Origin: Bacteroides nordii WAL 11050 = JCM 12987
GTDB lineage: Bacteria > Bacteroidota > Bacteroidia > Bacteroidales > Bacteroidaceae
Reading direction: 5' to 3'
Assembly (NCBI GenBank): GCA_000613465.1
Contig: BAJA01000034.1
Span: 1 to 61,808, forward strand
Length of the DNA stretch: 61,808 nt
Below are positions 35,754 to 44,694 of this stretch, one piece after another. The stretch's first letter is position 1. Each line of letters opens with the position of its first letter. A program made the position numbers and the translations under genes. The notes below the pieces were generated by a model. That model worked only from the letters and a program-made list of their open reading frames with translations, did no database searches and had not been told where the DNA came from.

Positions 35754-36752
35754 ATGGCTCAAACCCTACGCGACAATCTGACTTCCTCTTACTTTAGTGC
35801 CGCCCATAAGCTTTATCCCAAGAACACACGCCGGAGAATTGTAGCTTATGTGGAAAGTTATGACGACGTGCCTTTCTGGCGTACGTTGTTTGAGGAGTTT
35901 GAGAATGATGAATATTATTTTCAGGTAATGCTTCCTTCGGCTACCTCTTTGGCAAAGGGGAAGAAGATGGTATTAATGAATACCCTGAATACGGCCGAAT
36001 TAGGAAAAAGCCTCATCGCCTGTGTGGATAGTGATTATGATTTTCTTTTGCAGGGAGCTACTGCTACTTCCCGGAAGATAAACAGAAACAGATATATCTT
36101 TCAGACCTATACCTATGCCATCGAAAATCATCATTGCTTTGCAGAGAGTTTGCATGAGGTATGTGTACAGGCCACACTGAATGACCGTCCGTTGATTGAT
36201 TTTGCTGCTTTCATGCGGAGGTATTCCCAGATAACTTATCCTCTTTTTCTTTGGAACGTCTGGTTCTATCGGCAGCATGATACACACACATTTCCGATGA
36301 GTGACTTTAATACATATATCCGGTTGCTGGACGTCAACCTGCGGCATCCTGAACGATGCCTGGAAGCTCTACAAAGGACGGTCTCTGCCAAACTATCGGA
36401 ACTGCAAACCCGTTTTCCTCACTGTATTAGTCGGGTGGATGCTTTAGGTTCCGAACTGGAGAAGTTAGGATTGGTTCCGGAAACCACCTATCTTTATATC
36501 CAGGGACATCATATCATGGATAATGTAGTGATGAAACTTCTGATACCGGTTTGTACACTTCTTCGCAGAGAACGGGAACAGGAGATAAAGAAACTGGCAG
36601 AACATGATGAACAGTTTCGTAATGAACTGACTTGTTATCAGAACAGTCAGATAAATGTGGAAATCATGTTGAAGAAGAATAGTGCATACAAAGCACTGTA
36701 TCTTCACCAATGGTTGCGTGACGACGTAAGGGAATTCCTGGAGAAAGGATAG
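35754..36752 (+). CDS. DUF4435 protein, TOPRIM-like nuclease candidate (AriB-like)
   Basis: A 332-residue cytoplasmic protein with a DUF4435 domain. The TOPRIM-type acidic pattern is visible: E34 in VAYVESYDD and the DxD at D92/D94 in ACVDSDYDF. Further conserved points include IENHHCFAESL. Known DUF4435 members include AriB of PARIS, the toxic nuclease released by its ATPase partner when an anti-restriction protein is sensed. Here the partner ATPase is immediately upstream, separated by about 100 bp of repeats. The nuclease role is inferred; I cannot exclude another function. Confidence 0.75.
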   Translation: MAQTLRDNLTSSYFSAAHKLYPKNTRRRIVAYVESYDDVPFWRTLFEEFENDEYYFQVMLPSATSLAKGKKMVLMNTLNTAELGKSLIACVDSDYDFLLQGATATSRKINRNRYIFQTYTYAIENHHCFAESLHEVCVQATLNDRPLIDFAAFMRRYSQITYPLFLWNVWFYRQHDTHTFPMSDFNTYIRLLDVNLRHPERCLEALQRTVSAKLSELQTRFPHCISRVDALGSELEKLGLVPETTYLYIQGHHIMDNVVMKLLIPVCTLLRREREQEIKKLAEHDEQFRNELTCYQNSQINVEIMLKKNSAYKALYLHQWLRDDVREFLEKG

Positions 36753-36814
36753 TGACGTGAAACAAACAGGGTGTTTTGCCGTTGCCCTATTATAACGGCA
36801 GATAAAGTATAACA

Positions 36815-38071
36815 ATGGAAAAAATTACAGGTATAATCAAGGGAATTCTCCAGTCATGGGGATTTAATGAGTCGTGGACTGATGATTTAACGAGTACTAT
36901 CATTTTAGTTATCATTTTGGCTATTGCTTTTCTGGGAGATGCCATTTGCAAGCATGTTATCCTGACGACGGTTACCCGGCTTGTGAAAAAAACAAAGGCC
37001 ACATGGGATGACGTTGTGTTTGATCGCAAAGTGATGATTTACCTCAGTCATCTGGTGGCACCTATCATTCTGTATATACTGCTACCGCTTGCCATATCCA
37101 ATGCCGGCCTGCTGACTTTTATATTACGTATTTGCATGATTTATATCATTGCAGTCTTTTTAAAGTTTATCAGTGCACTTCTCTCTGCACTTTATCATGT
37201 ATACAGCGAGCGTGAGCAGTTTCGCGACCGTCCTTTGAAAGGATTGTTACAAACGGTTCAGGTCATTCTTTTCTTTATTGGTGGTATTATTATCGTCAGT
37301 ATTCTGATTGATAAATCGCCGATGGTGTTGCTTACCGGTCTGGGAGCTTCTGCCGCTGTCCTGATGTTGGTGTTCAAAGACAGTATTATGGGCTTCGTTT
37401 CGGGCATTCAACTTTCTGCCAACAATATGCTGAAGGTGGGAGACTGGATTGAGATGCCGAAGTATGGAGCCGACGGAACGGTGATTGAAGTAACCTTGAA
37501 TACCGTAAAGGTACGTAACTGGGACAATACCATTACCACCATTCCTCCCTATGCTCTGGTCAGTGATTCTTTTCAGAACTGGCGGGGTATGCAGGAGTCC
37601 GGAGGACGACGTATAAAGCGTTCTATCAGGATTGATATGAACAGTGTGAAGTTCTGTACTCCGGAGATGTTGGCAAAATACCGGAAAATACGTTTGCTGA
37701 AAGACTATATCGAAGAGACGGAGAAGGTAGTGGAGGAGTATAACAAAGAGCATGGAATAGACAACTCCGTGTTAGTGAATGGCCGTCGTCAGACCAATTT
37801 AGGTGTATTCCGTGCCTACCTGACTAATTATCTGAGAAGCCTTCCGGCAGTCAATCAGGATCTTACATGTATGGTGCGTCAGTTGCAACCCACCGAACAA
37901 GGTATTCCTCTCGAACTCTATTTCTTCTCGTCCATCAAAGCCTGGATACCTTATGAAGGTGTTCAAGCCGATGTGTTCGATCACGTGCTTGCCATTATTC
38001 CGGAATTTGATTTGCATGTCTTCCAGAATCCTACAGGAGAAGATTTCAGGGCGTTAAGCAGGAATGATTAA
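36815..38071 (+). CDS. MscS-family mechanosensitive channel (YbdG-like)
   Basis: A 418-residue inner-membrane channel. Hydrophobic segments lie at about 27-46, 73-94, 97-122 and 144-165. The MscS pore helix follows (GASAAVLMLVFKDSIMGFVSG), then the beta domain (VGDWIEMPKYGADGTVIEVT and TVKVRNWDNTITTIPPYAL) and a longer C-terminal domain. The architecture fits the YbdG/MscM subgroup, which opens under moderate turgor and releases solutes during osmotic downshock. The substrate is non-specific. It starts about 60 bp after the DUF4435 gene. Confidence 0.9.
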   Translation: MEKITGIIKGILQSWGFNESWTDDLTSTIILVIILAIAFLGDAICKHVILTTVTRLVKKTKATWDDVVFDRKVMIYLSHLVAPIILYILLPLAISNAGLLTFILRICMIYIIAVFLKFISALLSALYHVYSEREQFRDRPLKGLLQTVQVILFFIGGIIIVSILIDKSPMVLLTGLGASAAVLMLVFKDSIMGFVSGIQLSANNMLKVGDWIEMPKYGADGTVIEVTLNTVKVRNWDNTITTIPPYALVSDSFQNWRGMQESGGRRIKRSIRIDMNSVKFCTPEMLAKYRKIRLLKDYIEETEKVVEEYNKEHGIDNSVLVNGRRQTNLGVFRAYLTNYLRSLPAVNQDLTCMVRQLQPTEQGIPLELYFFSSIKAWIPYEGVQADVFDHVLAIIPEFDLHVFQNPTGEDFRALSRND

Positions 38072-38098
38072 GAATTTAGACTAATACTATTTACAACA

Positions 38099-38992
38099 AT
38101 GAATGCACAGCAAAGTTATATTATCCGTGAGATTACTCCACTCTCTGACAAAGATTGTTTTTATGTAGCCGAGCGGTATAAGACGGAATTTACATACCCT
38201 ATTCACAATCATGCCGAATTTGAATTGAACTTTTGTGAGAAGGCTGCTGGAGTACGTAGGATTGTAGGTGACTCTGCGGAAGTAATTGGCGACTATGATC
38301 TGGTGTTGATTACCGGGCAGGATCTGGAGCATGTCTGGGAGCAAAATGAATGCAACTCAAAAGAGATACGCGAGATAACTATTCAGTTTTCCCCTGATCT
38401 TTTCTCTGAAAGCTTCATTAATAAGAATCAGTTCGATTCTATTCGCCGGATGTTGGAACGTGCGCAAAAAGGACTTTGCTTCCCTATGTCTGCCATTATG
38501 AAAGTGTATTCCATGCTCGACACATTAGCTTCTGAAAAACAAGGATTTTATGCTGTGCTTAAGTTCATGACTATTCTGTATGAGCTTTCTCTCTTTGAGG
38601 AGGAATCCCGTACATTGTCCAGTTCTTCTTTTGCGAAGATCGATATCCATGCTGATAGTCGGAGGGTACAGAAGGTACAGGAATATATCAATGAGCACTA
38701 TAAAGAGGAGATTCGTTTGAATAATCTGGCAGATATGGTAGGAATGACTGCTGTTTCTTTTAGCCGCTTTTTCAAACTTCGTACCGGAAAGAGTCTTTCT
38801 GATTATATTATTGATATCCGTCTTGGGTTTGCAGCCCGGTTGCTGGTAGATTCCACTATGTCTGTAGCGGAAATCTGCTATGATTGCGGATTCAATAACC
38901 TCTCTAATTTTAACCGGATATTTAAGAAGAAAAAGGCATGCTCTCCTAAGGAGTTTCGGGAGAATTACAGGAAAAAGAAGAAGATTGTGTGA
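38099..38992 (+). CDS. AraC-family transcriptional regulator
   Basis: A 297-residue regulator. An N-terminal cupin-like sensor (about 20-150, with YPIHNHAEFELNFCEK) precedes an AraC DNA-binding domain at about 190-290. The two HTH units are visible (RLNNLADMVGMTAVSFSRFF and SVAEICYDCGFNNLSNFNRI). The HxH of the cupin suggests a small ligand, often a sugar. It precedes a convergent aldo/keto reductase and, farther on, the mannosylglucose operon, so control of that operon is possible but not shown. Confidence 0.9.
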   Translation: MNAQQSYIIREITPLSDKDCFYVAERYKTEFTYPIHNHAEFELNFCEKAAGVRRIVGDSAEVIGDYDLVLITGQDLEHVWEQNECNSKEIREITIQFSPDLFSESFINKNQFDSIRRMLERAQKGLCFPMSAIMKVYSMLDTLASEKQGFYAVLKFMTILYELSLFEEESRTLSSSSFAKIDIHADSRRVQKVQEYINEHYKEEIRLNNLADMVGMTAVSFSRFFKLRTGKSLSDYIIDIRLGFAARLLVDSTMSVAEICYDCGFNNLSNFNRIFKKKKACSPKEFRENYRKKKKIV

Positions 38993-38997
38993 GAAGT

Positions 38998-39017
38998 GGT
39001 AGGGTTGTAACCCTACC
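38998..39017. terminator. Palindrome between convergent genes
   Basis: GGTAGGGTT and AACCCTACC form a 9-bp stem between the AraC stop (38992) and the aldo/keto reductase end (39029). There is no long T-run on either side, but the place and symmetry fit a bidirectional terminator. Confidence 0.5.
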
Positions 39018-39028
39018 TCCTCATAATC

Positions 39029-40015
39029 CTATAACCTCCTTAATTCTTCCTTTGTAAATGAGGTATTTCTTATTGCTTTCAGATTATCTTCCAGTTGGGC
39101 TACCGAGCTGGCACCAATGATGACTGATGTTACTAAATCATCTTTTAGAACCCATGCCAGAGCCATCTCTGCTAAGGTTTGTCCCCGTTCCTCTGCCATT
39201 TTGTTCAGTGCTTTGATTTTGCTTAAAACATCTTCTGTGAGTTGTTCCTTTTTTAGGAAACCTCCGCGGGCCATTCGTGAATCTTCGGGAATGCCATTGA
39301 GGTATCGGTTTGTCAATAATCCTTGTGCTAAGGGAGAGAATGCAATAAATCCGGTACCATTTTCTTTGGCTTGCCGGAGGATACCTTCTTCTTCCGGTTC
39401 CCGATTGAACAGGTTATATTTTCCTTGATAGAGCAAGCAATGCACATCTCTTTCTGCCAGATATTTGTAAGCAAATTCAGCGGCCTCTTTCGGGTATTTG
39501 GAGATACCTACATACAATGCTTTTCCCTGGCGGACAATATCTACCAATGTTTGCAATGTTTCTTCCAATGGAGTCACCGGATCATAACGGTGCGAATAGA
39601 AAATATCCACATAATCCAGATTCATACGTTTCAAGCTTTGGTTAAGGCTTGCCATCAGATATTTTCTTGATCCCCATTCTCCGTAGGGGCCCGGCCACAT
39701 ATCGTGTCCGGCTTTCGTAGAGATAAACAGCTCATCCCGGTAAGGAAGGAATGATTTTCTCATAATCTCACCGAACGTTTCTTCTGCCGAGCCATAGGAA
39801 GGCCCGTAGTTATTTGCCAGATCGAAATGAGTGATTCCCTTATCGAAAGCATAATGCGCCATTCGCTGGCTGTTGGCAAATGTATCTACATCTCCGAAGT
39901 TATGCCACAGCCCCAAGGAAATTTCCGGGAGCATGATTCCGCTTTTGCCACAACGTCGGTACTTCATACCGTTACTGTATCTCTCGTTGTCGGGTGAATA
40001 AACAGGGTTTATCAT
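39029..40015 (-). CDS. Aldo/keto reductase (YghZ-like)
   Basis: NADPH-dependent aldo/keto reductase of 328 residues with a TIM-barrel. Catalytic residues are visible: D65 and Y70 in HFDLANNYGP, K in FISTKAGHD and H in IFYSHRYDP. The Gly-rich NMKY start (YRRCGKSGIMLPEISLG) and EETFGEIM match the YghZ group, which reduces glyceraldehyde-3-phosphate or methylglyoxal. The physiological substrate is unknown. It is divergent from the phosphorylase operon. Confidence 0.88.
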   Translation of the reverse strand: MINPVYSPDNERYSNGMKYRRCGKSGIMLPEISLGLWHNFGDVDTFANSQRMAHYAFDKGITHFDLANNYGPSYGSAEETFGEIMRKSFLPYRDELFISTKAGHDMWPGPYGEWGSRKYLMASLNQSLKRMNLDYVDIFYSHRYDPVTPLEETLQTLVDIVRQGKALYVGISKYPKEAAEFAYKYLAERDVHCLLYQGKYNLFNREPEEEGILRQAKENGTGFIAFSPLAQGLLTNRYLNGIPEDSRMARGGFLKKEQLTEDVLSKIKALNKMAEERGQTLAEMALAWVLKDDLVTSVIIGASSVAQLEDNLKAIRNTSFTKEELRRL

Positions 40016-40072
40016 ATTTGTAATTATTAGGTTATTGTATAAGCAATGTTGCAGAATAAGTTAGTATGAAAA

Positions 40073-40080
40073 CAAAGATA
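40073..40080 (-). promoter_or_regulatory. -7 element for the aldo/keto reductase
   Basis: Read on the minus strand this is TATCTTTG, an exact TAnnTTTG match, about 58 bp upstream of ATG 40015. Confidence 0.4.
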
Positions 40081-40286
40081 TAGCTTTTTTATCAATCCGG
40101 ATGTATGAGAGATGTCTTTCTGTCCTCTGGGGGAGAATAAATCGTTTATTGGCGGAGTCAACATCCTGTTCCTGCTGAGTTTCGTTTTGTTTCATTAGGT
40201 TGAGAAAACAGCTTAACTCTGTTGGTCGGTGATAAATAGTATAATGATATGATAAAATAGTATTGGATACTTTGTACGGACTACAC

Positions 40287-40294
40287 TAACTTTG
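40287..40294 (+). promoter_or_regulatory. -7 element TAACTTTG for the mannosylglucose operon
   Basis: TAACTTTG fits TAnnTTTG, with a TTGG at about 40263-40267 roughly 20 bp upstream as a likely -33 box. ATG 40330 follows about 36 nt later. Confidence 0.5.
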
Positions 40295-40329
40295 CATTAT
40301 CAACTAATAAAACAGAAAAGACTTCGATT

Positions 40330-41508
40330 ATGAGCCTATTTAAAGACAAAATTGCTACCTTGCTGGCCGAACATGAGGAATTCCTCGCCCGCAAAAACAA
40401 TCCGATGAAAGGTGGAAATGGTATTATTACCCGTTATGAACATCCTGTGCTGACTGCTGCCCATACGCCGGTATTCTGGCGTTATGATCTGGATGAGAAG
40501 ACGAATCCTTATCTGATGGAGCGTATCGGCATGAATGCAACCATGAATGCCGGTGCCATCAAATGGAACGGAAAGTATCTGTTGATGGTACGCGTGGAAG
40601 GTGCTGACCGTAAATCGTTCTTTGCCATTGCAGAGAGTCCTAACGGAATAGATAATTTCCGTTTCTGGGATTATCCGGTGACGATGCCTGAAGATGTTGT
40701 TCCGGCAACGAACGTTTATGATATGCGCCTTACCGCTCATGAGGACGGTTGGATATATGGTATATTCTGTGCCGAACGACCTGACGATAATGCTCCGGCA
40801 GGAGATTTGTCGTCGGCAACGGCTACAGCCGGTATCGCCCGTACCAAGGACTTGAAGAACTGGGAACGCCTTCCGGATCTGAAAACAAAGAGCCAGCAGC
40901 GTAATGTTGTATTGCATCCGGAATTCGTTGAGGGGAAATATGCACTTTATACCCGTCCGCAAGATGGATTTATTGATGCCGGAAGTGGTGGTGGTATCGG
41001 TTGGGCATTGGTAGAAGATATGACGCATGCCGAGGTGAAAGAAGAAGTCATTATAGATAAACGCTATTATCATACTATTAAAGAGGTGAAGAATGGAGAG
41101 GGACCGCACCCGATCAAGACCCCGCAAGGCTGGTTGCATTTGGCTCATGGGGTTCGCGGATGTGCTGCCGGATTACGTTATGTATTATATATGTATATGA
41201 CTGACCTGAAAGATCCGACAAAACTGATTGCCTCCCCTGCCGGATATTTTATGGCTCCGGAGGGTGAAGAGCGTATCGGTGATGTATCGAATGTATTGTT
41301 CAGTAACGGTTGGATTGCTGATGAAGACGGAACGGTGTTTATCTATTATGCCTCTTCGGATACCCGTATGCATGTAGCTACATCTACCATTGATAAGTTA
41401 GTGGACTACTGCCTGCATACACCGCAGGATGGCTTTTTCTCTTCTGCTTCGGTGGAGACGCTGAAAAGGATGATAGAGAAAAACAAGAAAGTAGTGATTA
41501 GTGAGTAG
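40330..41508 (+). CDS. GH130 4-O-beta-D-mannosyl-D-glucose phosphorylase
   Basis: Cytoplasmic phosphorylase of 392 residues, GH130 family. It splits mannosyl-beta-1,4-glucose with phosphate into mannose-1-phosphate and glucose. The family core is clear: NATMNAGAIKWNGKYLLMVR, NVYDMRLTAHEDGW (D131 at the place reported for the catalytic acid of the B. fragilis enzyme), and GEGPHPIKTPQGWLHLAHG. It works with the epimerase two genes on, which turns mannobiose into mannosylglucose, and the symporter between them imports the sugar. The last codons (VVISE) lie inside a TTAGTG repeat, which therefore supplies the stop codon. No GH26 mannanase gene adjoins. Confidence 0.92.
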   Translation: MSLFKDKIATLLAEHEEFLARKNNPMKGGNGIITRYEHPVLTAAHTPVFWRYDLDEKTNPYLMERIGMNATMNAGAIKWNGKYLLMVRVEGADRKSFFAIAESPNGIDNFRFWDYPVTMPEDVVPATNVYDMRLTAHEDGWIYGIFCAERPDDNAPAGDLSSATATAGIARTKDLKNWERLPDLKTKSQQRNVVLHPEFVEGKYALYTRPQDGFIDAGSGGGIGWALVEDMTHAEVKEEVIIDKRYYHTIKEVKNGEGPHPIKTPQGWLHLAHGVRGCAAGLRYVLYMYMTDLKDPTKLIASPAGYFMAPEGEERIGDVSNVLFSNGWIADEDGTVFIYYASSDTRMHVATSTIDKLVDYCLHTPQDGFFSSASVETLKRMIEKNKKVVISE

Positions 41509-41605
41509 TGATGAGTGATTAGTGCCATGCGGTATAATTGCGCAGCCTACTAATCACTACTCACTAATTGCTTATCACTAATCACTACTCACTCATCACT
41601 AATTA
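41491..41605. repeat. TTAGTG/CACTAA palindromic element, covers a CDS end
   Basis: GTAGTGATTAGTGAGTAGTG-like words on the left face TAATCACTACTCACTAATTG-like words on the right around a GCGCAGCC-like centre. The left arm overlaps the last codons and the stop codon of the phosphorylase gene. The family also occurs at 33732, 58238 and 61725. Confidence 0.7.
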
Positions 41606-41618
41606 CTCTTTTTCTACC

Positions 41619-42985
41619 ATGATAAAACTCAAAGAAAAAATAGGCTACGGTTTCGGTGATATGGCTTCGTCCATGTTCTGGAAACTGTTTGGCTCTTATC
41701 TGATGATATTCTATACGGATGTTTTCGGACTTCCGGCTGCTGTGGTCGGTACCATGTTTCTCATTACCCGTGTCTGGGATTCGGCTTTCGATCCGATTGT
41801 GGGAATCATTGCTGACCGTACCCATTCCCGTTGGGGAAAGTTCCGTCCTTATCTGCTGTTTCTTGCCATTCCTTTCGGGCTGATTGGCATATTGACGTTC
41901 ACTACTCCCGATCTGAGTGATACCGGCAAATTGATATACGCCTATGTCACTTATTCGTTGATGATGATGATTTATTCTGCTATCAATGTGCCTTATGCTT
42001 CATTGTTGGGAGTGATGAGTCCTGATCCGAAAGAGCGGAATACACTGTCTACTTATCGCATGACATTTGCCTATATCGGCAGTTTCATAGCTCTGTTGCT
42101 GTTTATGCCTATGGTGAATTACTTTAGCCAGGGACACAGTGAACAACACGGTTGGATGATGAGTGTGATAGTCATAGCAGTCATGTGTATGATACTGTTC
42201 TATGGCTGTTTTGCATTGACGCGCGAAAGGGTGAAACCTATTAAGGAGGCACAAAGCCCGTTGAAGGAAGATGTGAAAGATTTGCTTCACAATAAGCCCT
42301 GGTGGATTCTGCTCGGTGCAGGTATTGCTGCATTGATCTTCAACTCTGTTCGCGACGGGGCCACGGTTTACTATTTCAAGTACTTCATTGTGGAGGAAGA
42401 TTATGCTACTGTTTCCTTCTTCGGAGTCTCGTTTGTACTAAGCGGCTTTATCTGGCCGTGGGGCAGGTTGCCAATATCGTAGGGGTAGTTCTTGCTGCGC
42501 CACTCAGTAACCGTATTGGTAAGAAAGCTACCTACATGGGTGCCATGGTGATTGCTACCGTACTGAGCATTATCTTCTATTGGTTTGGAAAGGGAGACAT
42601 TGCACTGATATTCATTTTCCAGATACTGATTAGTATTTGTGCCGGAAGCATTTTCCCGCTGTTATGGTCTATGTACGCCGACTGTGCCGATTACTCTGAG
42701 TTGAGAACCGGCAATCGGGCTACCGGGCTGATATTCTCTTCTTCTTCCATGAGCCAGAAATTCGGTTGGGCAATCGGCAGTGCTATCACCGGTTGGTTAC
42801 TTGCTTATTTTGGTTTCAAGGCCAATGCTGTACAGAGTGCCGAAGCGATTCATGGCATTAAAATGTTCCTGAGCTTCCTGCCGGCAATAGGTACAATACT
42901 GAGTGTACTATTTATCAGTATGTATCCGTTGAGTGAGAAGAAGATGAAAGACATCACGGCAGAACTGGAGAGAAAACGGAATTAA
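41619..42985 (+). CDS. GPH-family sugar/cation symporter, frameshifted as assembled
   Basis: Inner-membrane MFS carrier of the glycoside-pentoside-hexuronide group, about 455 residues after repair, with twelve hydrophobic helices. The N-terminal signature KLKEKIGYGFGDMASSMFW and the RWGKFRPYLLF loop are typical. The frame breaks at 42454-42455; adding one G (TGG GCC GTG) restores FIWAVGQVANIVG. As written, the product stops after seven helices. It lies in the phosphorylase-epimerase operon, so it probably imports mannobiose or related mannosides with a cation. ATG 41619 is chosen because the upstream in-frame part is repeat DNA. Confidence 0.85.
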
Positions 42986-43032
42986 AAAAACAATAGGAAT
43001 CAGTAATTCAAACCAGATCCGATATGAATCAG

Positions 43033-43217
43033 TTCACCACAGAGGATACGGAGGGCGCAGAGATATTATTTTCTCTGATGAAACGCGGATGATCGCAGAT
43101 GAACGCAGATTAAAAAACTGTAGTTCTTTATTTTATCGTTATTTCCCTTTGCGAAAATCTGCGTTCATCTGCGTTTCAATAAAGATTTAAAACTCTGTGC
43201 CTCTGTGTCCTCTGTGG
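43033..43217. repeat. Nested inverted repeats between symporter and epimerase genes
   Basis: The outer arms are CCACAGAGGATACGGAGG-like (from 43037) and CCTCTGTGTCCTCTGTGG (to 43217). The inner arms, GCAGATGAACGCAGATT (43095-43111) and AATCTGCGTTCATCTGC (43156-43172), pair perfectly. The inner part belongs to the CGCAGATT family seen at 29875 and 52132. It lies inside an operon, so it may affect readthrough into the epimerase gene. Confidence 0.7.
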
Positions 43218-43248
43218 GGTGGGGAAATACATTCAAAACCATACAAAT

Positions 43249-44450
43249 ATGAATCAATCTATATCAACTTTGAAGCAAGAGGTGCAGGAGGTACTTATTA
43301 CCAATATCCTGCCCTATTGGATGAACCGAATGGTGGACGAAGAGAACGGTGGTTTCTACGGGCGTATCACCGGCATGGAACAACGGATGCCCGAAGCAGA
43401 GAAAGGAGCTATCCTTAATGCCCGCATTTTGTGGACTTACTCCGCCGCATATCGTTTGTTGAAAAAAGAAGAATATCTTGCTATGGCCACCCGTGCCAAA
43501 GAGTACATTATTCACCACTTTTACGATAAAGAGTTTGGTGGTATTTATTGGAGTCTCGATTGCAAAGGAGCGCCGCTCGATACAAAGAAACAGATTTATG
43601 CCCTCGGCTTTGCTATTTACGGACTGAGTGAGTATAATCGCGCTACCGGAGATAAGGAAGCTCTTGACTATGCCGTACGCCTCTTTGAGAGCATCGAAGC
43701 ATATAGCTTTGACACTGTGAAGAATGGTTATTGTGAAGCCCTTACCCGTGAGTGGGATGAAATGGAAGACATGCGTCTCAGCGAGAAAGATGCCAATGAA
43801 CGTAAAACAATGAATACGCATCTCCATATTCTCGAACCCTATACCAACCTTTACCGGGTGTGGAAAGATGAACGGCTGAAAAGGCAATTGTATAATCTTA
43901 TCCTGATTTTTACCGATAAAATACTAAACCGGGAAACGGGGCACCTGCAACTCTTTTTTGATGACGACTGGAATAGCAAGTACCGGATTGTTTCCTACGG
44001 TCATGATATTGAAGCTTCCTGGCTCATTCATGAAGCTGCATTGGAGCTGGGCGACAAAGACTTGCTGGCAAAAGTAGAACCGATTGTGAAACAAATAGCG
44101 ATAGCAGCTTCTGAAGGGTTTACTCCGGAAGGAGGGATGATTTATGAAAAGAATCCCGATACTCACCGGGTAGATGCCGACCGTCATTGGTGGGTACAAG
44201 CTGAGACAGTGGTTGGTATATGAACCTTTTCCAGCATTTCAATGATAAGGAGGCTTTGCAAAAGGCCATTGCCTGCTGGGATTTTATCAGGAAGTATCTC
44301 ATAGACCGGGAGAATGGTGAATGGTATTGGAGTATCCGTGCCGATGGCACAGTGAACCGCGAAGATGATAAAGCCGGTTTCTGGAAATGCCCTTATCATA
44401 ACGGGCGTATGTGTATGGAAGTACTGATGAGGCTTTGCCTCGTAGAGTAA
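43249..44450 (+). CDS. AGE-family mannobiose 2-epimerase, frameshifted as assembled
   Basis: Cytoplasmic (alpha/alpha)6-barrel epimerase, about 400 residues after repair. It converts beta-1,4-mannobiose to mannosylglucose, the substrate of the phosphorylase encoded upstream. Family motifs are clear: NARILWTYSAAYRLL, NTHLHILEPYTNLYRVW, YGHDIEASWLIHEAAL and DRHWWVQAE. The frame breaks near 44217; adding one T restores VVGYMNLFQHFNDKEAL and the last 75 residues. As written, the C-terminal helices with WKCPYHNGRM are lost. ATG 43249 fits; the upstream GTG lies in repeat DNA. Confidence 0.87.
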
Positions 44451-44456
44451 TGATTC

Positions 44457-44587
44457 GTTGCCCGGCATGCAGAGTTGTTTTACATGTACATGTAAAGCTG
44501 CTCCACATGTACATGTCGTACTGTCCCACATGCACATGTCGTACTGCTTTACATGTACATGTAAAACAACTCCCCACACCGGGCAAC
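44457..44587. repeat. ACATGTACATGT palindromic element, copy 2
   Basis: The outer arms GTTGCCCGG (44457-44465) and CCGGGCAAC (44579-44587) flank a perfect 22-bp inner repeat (44472-44493 with 44551-44572). Inside are CACATGTACATGTCGTACTG units almost identical to those at 7492-7588. It sits between the convergent epimerase and beta-helix lipoprotein genes. Confidence 0.78.
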
Positions 44588-44659
44588 AATACATTCCTTC
44601 CTAACCTAACCAATGAGCCATCCCGGGCAATCCTGTCTACCTGATATTTAAATAGTCTC

Positions 44660-44694
44660 ATCGCCTGGCGTACCTCCCTGTGCGGGAAGCACTA
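44660..44694 (-). repeat. 35-bp GGTACGCCAGG-type element abutting a stop codon, copy 1
   Basis: ATCGCCTGGCGTACCTCC to GCGGGAAGCACTA is repeated with three changes at 58831-58865. Read on the minus strand, both copies begin with the TAG stop codon of the gene they follow, then carry a CTTCCCGCACxGGGAG hairpin. It may act as a 3'-end element. Confidence 0.65.

Larger units (their letters stand above)
40016..40329. other. Divergent intergenic region without genes
   Basis: About 314 bp hold the minus-strand -7 element (40073-40080) and the plus-strand -7 element (40287-40294). I see no remnant of a mannanase gene here and no repeat element. Confidence 0.6.

Noticed and set aside
34819..36752. 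Classic one-protein OLD nuclease
   Set aside because: The ATPase and TOPRIM-like parts are in two separate genes with about 100 bp of repeats between, which fits a PARIS-like split arrangement better.
40336..41148. Antisense open frame of 270 codons in the phosphorylase gene
   Set aside because: It lies wholly within a confident GH130 gene with conserved motifs; the antisense protein looks random.
42302..42985. Separate 227-codon gene
   Set aside because: Its first 50 codons are out of frame; the rest is the C-terminal half of the GPH symporter.
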